Assembly (NCBI GenBank): GCA_018223385.1
Contig: JAGTTR010000013.1
Location: forward strand, 1 to 64,000
Source: Oscillospiraceae bacterium Marseille-Q3528
Lineage (GTDB): Bacteria; Bacillota; Clostridia; Lachnospirales; Lachnospiraceae
Reading direction: 5' to 3'
Length of the DNA stretch: 64,000 nt
The notes beneath the pieces are model-generated. The model saw only the letters and a program-made list of their open reading frames with translations. It was not told the DNA's origin and ran no database searches. Shown here one piece after another: positions 60,069 to 64,000 of the stretch (its first letter is position 1; every line of letters begins with the position of its first letter). The position numbers were made by a program, and so were the translations under genes.

Positions 60069-62372
60069 ATCTGTTTCGCAGTTACTGTTCAGGGACTTGC
60101 GTTTCGCCCCCCCACCAAATTTTACGTTTCTTATCGTCTTTTTCAACACCCGCATCTCAATCGGTTTGGAAATATGTGCATTCATACCGGATGCCAGGGA
60201 ATGCTGAATGTCCTCTGAGAAAGCATTGGCAGTCATGGCGATGATAGGGATCGTCCCGGCCAGTTCGTGTGCGCTCCTACGGATTGCCTTAGCTGCCTCA
60301 TAGCCGTTCATAACCGGCATCTGCACATCCATCAGGATCATGTCATAATCTCCCGGCGCAGATTGTTCAAACGCCTCCAGAACTCTTTCACCATTTTCAA
60401 AGACCGAACACGTTGCACTCTCCATCTTTAACAATTCTGTCAGGATTTCTGCATTCAGTGCATTGTCCTCTGCGCACAGGAACCGCATCCCTTTCAGGAT
60501 ATCGTCATCCGGCTCATCTTTTTCTGCCTGTGATGCCAAAGAAACCGATTGTTTTTCTGCAATTTTAAAATCCATATAAACCTCAAAACAGCTTCCCTGT
60601 CCCAGTTCACTTTCCACATCAATAGTGCCGCCCATTGCTTTGACCAGATTCCTGGTGATCGCCATTCCAAGACCGGTTCCCTGTATCTTGTTTGTAACAG
60701 AACTTTCCGCACGGGTAAAAGCATCAAAAATCACATCTTTGAAATCTGCTGAAATCCCCATGCCATTATCACTGACTGAGAAGCGATACTTTGCATATAA
60801 AGAAGAATTTGCTTCACATTCTTCCACATGAAACTGGATTGTTCCGCCATCCTGCGTATATTTCACTGCATTGGACAGCAGATTACTGAAAATCTGCATC
60901 AGATGTACATGATCACTGTTTATCCACTCATGCAGGATGTTTTCATGTTCCATTACCAGCATCTGGTGCTTCTCATTTGCCTGCGCCTGAAATATCGTAT
61001 TGAGCTCCTGTATAAAATCCAGAATGGAAAAATCCTCGTACTTGAAAACCGTTTTTCCTGCTTCGATCTTGCTCATATCCAAAACATCATTGATGATTCC
61101 CAACAGATGCTGTGACGAAATATCTATTTTATCTGCATACTCTGTTACTTTGGCTTTATCCCCTGCATCATGTCTGATCAAAGACGTGATCCCAATGATC
61201 GCATTCATCGGTGTGCGGATATCATGTGACATATTGGCAAGAAAATCTGTTTTCGCTCTATTTGCATTTTCAGCTGTCCTTAGCGCTTCTGTTGCAATAT
61301 TCTTTGCCTCTTCCAGATTTTTATTTGCTGCTTCCATTTCCTTCATTGCCTGTATCTGAAGTTCATTATTTCTTTTTTCATATGTTGCTTTTTGATCTGC
61401 AATATTAAGTTTGACAATACTGAGGGATAATCCGGCAAAAAGCAGGAATATAAAGCTTACCATAAGTATGGTTATAGCCAACACCATTTTCTGATACTCT
61501 CTCAGTACATTATCAACAACACCTTTTTCCACAATACAGATCAACATGGCGTTATTGCTTTCTATCGGACAGTAACCCAGATAATAGGGTTCGTCTCCAC
61601 CAAGGAGCATTACTCCTTGTTCTTTGTTATCAAGCTTTTTTTGGAGCGATGCGGCCTCATTTTCTGTGACAGCTTGATCTTTGAGCAAATGCTTCAATAA
61701 AGAATAATTTCGAAAATATATATCTTCACTCTGGTTGGTATAAGTAATATTCCCTTCGCTGTCTAACATGAACAGATACGCACTTCCATTATACCCTTTC
61801 AGTTTTAACATGGAGTCCAGTTTCGAATGCGCATACACGGTTCCGACTGCCGTATAAACCTCCCCATTAATATAGTATTCCGGACACGGAATCGCAACCA
61901 AATAGCCGCCATTTTGCACTTCTTCATGGTTCCAGTCAACCAGTTTTGCAATGTTATATCCATTTCTTAAATCCAGCAGAAGCTTGCCCGGAATATCCAT
62001 CCGTATTTTCTTTCCATCGGCAGTGATCACCTTCCCATTTTCCTGGAGAAATATCAGTGTACTTTCCGATTCTTTTTCCCATGCCGCAAAGAAAGCTTTG
62101 TTTATATCTGTTTCCAGCAACACATTCTTCTCCTGAAGCAAATAGTCTCCAGCCAGGCGCAGCTGACTGTAGTATCCATTCACCTGAAGATCATAGGTCT
62201 GCTGTATCTGTTCAACAACAGCTCCCATGCTGTTTTTTCCGTTTTCATCGATGTACCGGGTCATCTTGTTCATAAGAAACCTTACAAAAACCATACTCAA
62301 AAGAACCAGGATCATTACAAACAACGGTACGATTATTTTCTTTCTTTTTATTACCTCTTGTCCTATCTGCAC
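60042..62372 (-). CDS. Hybrid sensor histidine kinase with C-terminal receiver
   Basis: A 776-residue membrane kinase with a GTG start and GAGGT 10 bases upstream, 2 bases after the stop of the preceding gene. Helix 1 (about residues 13-33), an extracytoplasmic Cache-like sensor (about 40-295) and helix 2 (about 297-320) come first. A coiled linker leads to HisKA with His383 (FLANMSHDIRTPMNA). HATPase_c shows DNGMGISADFKDVIFDAF and GTGLGMAITRNLVKAMGG. The receiver has DYDMILMDVQMPVMNGYEAAKAIR. It probably senses a ligand together with the binding-protein fusion encoded just upstream. No separate output regulator is adjacent within the window. Confidence 0.92.
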   Translation of the reverse strand: MQIGQEVIKRKKIIVPLFVMILVLLSMVFVRFLMNKMTRYIDENGKNSMGAVVEQIQQTYDLQVNGYYSQLRLAGDYLLQEKNVLLETDINKAFFAAWEKESESTLIFLQENGKVITADGKKIRMDIPGKLLLDLRNGYNIAKLVDWNHEEVQNGGYLVAIPCPEYYINGEVYTAVGTVYAHSKLDSMLKLKGYNGSAYLFMLDSEGNITYTNQSEDIYFRNYSLLKHLLKDQAVTENEAASLQKKLDNKEQGVMLLGGDEPYYLGYCPIESNNAMLICIVEKGVVDNVLREYQKMVLAITILMVSFIFLLFAGLSLSIVKLNIADQKATYEKRNNELQIQAMKEMEAANKNLEEAKNIATEALRTAENANRAKTDFLANMSHDIRTPMNAIIGITSLIRHDAGDKAKVTEYADKIDISSQHLLGIINDVLDMSKIEAGKTVFKYEDFSILDFIQELNTIFQAQANEKHQMLVMEHENILHEWINSDHVHLMQIFSNLLSNAVKYTQDGGTIQFHVEECEANSSLYAKYRFSVSDNGMGISADFKDVIFDAFTRAESSVTNKIQGTGLGMAITRNLVKAMGGTIDVESELGQGSCFEVYMDFKIAEKQSVSLASQAEKDEPDDDILKGMRFLCAEDNALNAEILTELLKMESATCSVFENGERVLEAFEQSAPGDYDMILMDVQMPVMNGYEAAKAIRRSAHELAGTIPIIAMTANAFSEDIQHSLASGMNAHISKPIEMRVLKKTIRNVKFGGGAKRKSLNSNCETDKKEKSCSY

Positions 62373-62374
62373 TT

Positions 62375-64000
62375 TTATTTTTCAACCTCTATATAATCTT
62401 CCGGTGCTGACGGCTGCCGTCCTTTTGACATGGATGTCATCCATGCGCTTGATAACGTTGTATCCTCAAACTGCGCAATCTCACACTCCGGGTAACGTTT
62501 TTTCAAAACAGCCGCGGCCGTATCTGTAAGAACAATGAAATACGCTTTTTCTTTTTCTATTTTCTTCTCATTTACAGTTATGTCCTTTAATGAGAATCCG
62601 CTATCTTCCTGTTTGATAATCATTTTCATACCGGATGCGACCGGTAACTCATATTTACTGGTTACAGAAAAACCATCTTCAGAATGCGCAAGCGCATTTT
62701 CAACAAGTTCAAAAATCTGTTTGCCGTTTAGACTTGCAAGATATAATGACGTATCTGAACTCTTTGCCGTCATTAGCGAAATCCGACTGTCGGTGCATTC
62801 CCCTTTATAAATGGAAGAAGTGAAATAATAGTATGGCGCCAGAGCCAGCTGGGCATTATTTTCCTTTCTGACTGTGGTCAGAATAGACGATGCTGCATCA
62901 CGGCCATTGTTACCGTTCAGTGAAATGGAATACTCCCGGTCAAAATTTACCCTGGGGGTTACTTCTGTGTCCTTACCGTTCATCACATCCCGAAAGACAT
63001 CATAAGCCTGTGTTTCATCCATTTCTCCTGACAGCAATCCGTGAACAGCTTCCTGGCTGGCTGCAAAGGATTTTTGGGCAGAATATCGGATATATACAGA
63101 ATTATTTCTGATTTCGTCTTCCAGCCCCGGCACATTTTCCATCATTGTTGGCACATCTGTATTGAATGAAATCACACCGGTTCCATCTGCGATCAGCTTT
63201 TGACCCTGCTCTGAAATCATACAGTCCAGCACATCCCATGCAATGTCCAGTTTCTCCTGATTTTTTTCCAGCTCTTTGTTGAATGCAATATTTAAGGACG
63301 GCGTCATATATATAAAGGATTCTTCTGAGGTCTGCGAGAAATAAGGAATACGGATCAGTTCCGCATCCATCTGTTCCTGCAGTTCCTGCATAAGCGCCGG
63401 ATATCCATGAAACATTGCTGCTTTTCCCTCCACAAACAGCTGCGTTGCGGTATCGACATCAACATGAATATCTTCTTCGCTAAAATACGAGTCCTTAAGA
63501 AACATACCGGTTTCCGAAAAAATACGTTTCCACAATGTATCATCAAACAGGATCCCTTCCGATGAGCTTTCCGCCAAACTTCTCCATGCAATCCCATCCA
63601 GACTTGTGAACTCCCCTATTGCGCCTGCCTGGATGACCTCATTATCAGACCAGTCTTCTGCGAGATCCAGTGCATACGGTTTTATCCCATGCTCATAAAA
63701 CTGCCGACAGGCCTGTACATATTCCGCATAATTTTCCGGAATCTTGATCCCATACTGCTCAAACAGCGTCTTGTTGGCAATGATTGTCTGCGGGATCCCA
63801 CAGATTGGCAGCCACTGGATCTCATCTTTGGAATTTTTATAATATTGCAATGCATAAGAGTAATATCGGGAAACAACATCATAGGAAGCAAAATCCATCA
63901 GACAGGGCTGCAGATCCTGTGCATCTGTTCCCGAAAACCGGCGCACAGTTATGATATCCGGCAGTTCCCCATGTTCTTCAAAATAGCTGTATAAATCCGT
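62375..64000 (-). CDS. Family-1 solute-binding domain fused to a 5'-nucleotidase C-terminal domain (partial, 5' end beyond window)
   Basis: At least 541 residues; the frame stays open to the right edge. The N-terminal part is an extracellular family-1 binding fold (LPDIITVRRFSG, KDEIQWLPICGIPQTIIANKTLFEQYGIKIP, FVEGKAAMFHGYPALMQEL, ADGTGVISFNTDVPTMMENVPGL). From about residue 370 of the visible part it becomes a 5'-nucleotidase C-terminal domain (LASLNGKQIFELVENALAHSEDGFSV, SGMKMIIKQED, ITVNEKKIEKEKAYFIVLTDTAAA). The metallophosphatase domain that normally precedes it is absent. The gene is two bases from the hybrid kinase start, so the two are coupled and likely form one sensing system. Confidence 0.82.
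   Translation of the reverse strand, partial: TDLYSYFEEHGELPDIITVRRFSGTDAQDLQPCLMDFASYDVVSRYYSYALQYYKNSKDEIQWLPICGIPQTIIANKTLFEQYGIKIPENYAEYVQACRQFYEHGIKPYALDLAEDWSDNEVIQAGAIGEFTSLDGIAWRSLAESSSEGILFDDTLWKRIFSETGMFLKDSYFSEEDIHVDVDTATQLFVEGKAAMFHGYPALMQELQEQMDAELIRIPYFSQTSEESFIYMTPSLNIAFNKELEKNQEKLDIAWDVLDCMISEQGQKLIADGTGVISFNTDVPTMMENVPGLEDEIRNNSVYIRYSAQKSFAASQEAVHGLLSGEMDETQAYDVFRDVMNGKDTEVTPRVNFDREYSISLNGNNGRDAASSILTTVRKENNAQLALAPYYYFTSSIYKGECTDSRISLMTAKSSDTSLYLASLNGKQIFELVENALAHSEDGFSVTSKYELPVASGMKMIIKQEDSGFSLKDITVNEKKIEKEKAYFIVLTDTAAAVLKKRYPECEIAQFEDTTLSSAWMTSMSKGRQPSAPEDYIEVEK

Overview
The window reads as the chromosome of a strictly anaerobic, low-oxygen-tolerant Firmicute of class Clostridia, most likely a gut Lachnospiraceae. 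The signs are a PerR-rubrerythrin peroxide defence pair, strong AAGGAGG-type ribosome sites, frequent TTG/GTG starts, a T-box leader on a type-2 ileS, several polar-amino-acid and ribose-type ABC transporters, an Rpn/PD-(D/E)XK nuclease gene, DegV, YitT and MATE genes. No rRNA, tRNA or CRISPR array was seen. The genus cannot be fixed from the sequence alone.

Layout. 0-1.3 kb: PerR-like regulator and rubrerythrin with a promoter/dyad. 1.3-11.7 kb: an aldo/keto reductase that has lost its catalytic segment, then two paralogous amidinotransferase/arginine-deiminase-type enzymes bracketing a polar amino acid ABC transporter. The binding protein is next to the first enzyme and the permease-ATPase pair is next to the second. 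Between them lie minus-strand genes: HlyIII, GIY-YIG, an M23-like protein and gamma-glutamyltransferase. 11.8-13.9 kb: a frameshifted cytidylate-kinase-like gene and a MATE exporter.

14.1-24.1 kb: catabolic cluster 1. A minus-strand operon (permease, ATPase, BtpA/SgcQ-type barrel, binding protein, four tandem sugar-isomerase/epimerase-like TIM barrels) diverges from an FGGY kinase and a DeoR regulator. 24.3 kb: an Rpn-type nuclease. 25.3-37.5 kb: catabolic cluster 2, visibly more A+T-rich. It has an enolase-superfamily dehydratase, a DapA-type aldolase, a ribose-type ABC transporter, a ThDP enzyme, a MaoC-like hot-dog protein, a class III CoA-transferase, an FGGY kinase and a GntR/UTRA regulator. 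The mixture suggests import of a sugar or sugar acid, dehydration, aldol cleavage, decarboxylation and a CoA-ester step. The substrate is unknown.

38-57 kb is mostly housekeeping: HAD phosphatase, EamA transporter, glycogen phosphorylase, IleS with T-box, D,D-carboxypeptidase, DEDDh exonuclease, a relic of a hybrid sensor kinase, NSS symporter, ABC-F protein, nicotinamidase-like hydrolase, ferredoxin-type aldo/keto reductase, DegV, MATE and YitT. 58-64 kb is a signalling block. It has a CHASE-GGDEF-PAS protein facing a hybrid histidine kinase, and that kinase follows directly on an unusual family-1 solute-binding domain fused to a 5'-nucleotidase C-terminal domain, cut by the window edge.

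Three coding lesions (1.3, 11.8 and 49.3 kb) and several palindromic intergenic repeats (6.0, 10.5, 11.7, 21.6, 46.2 kb) stand out from the ordinary gene content.
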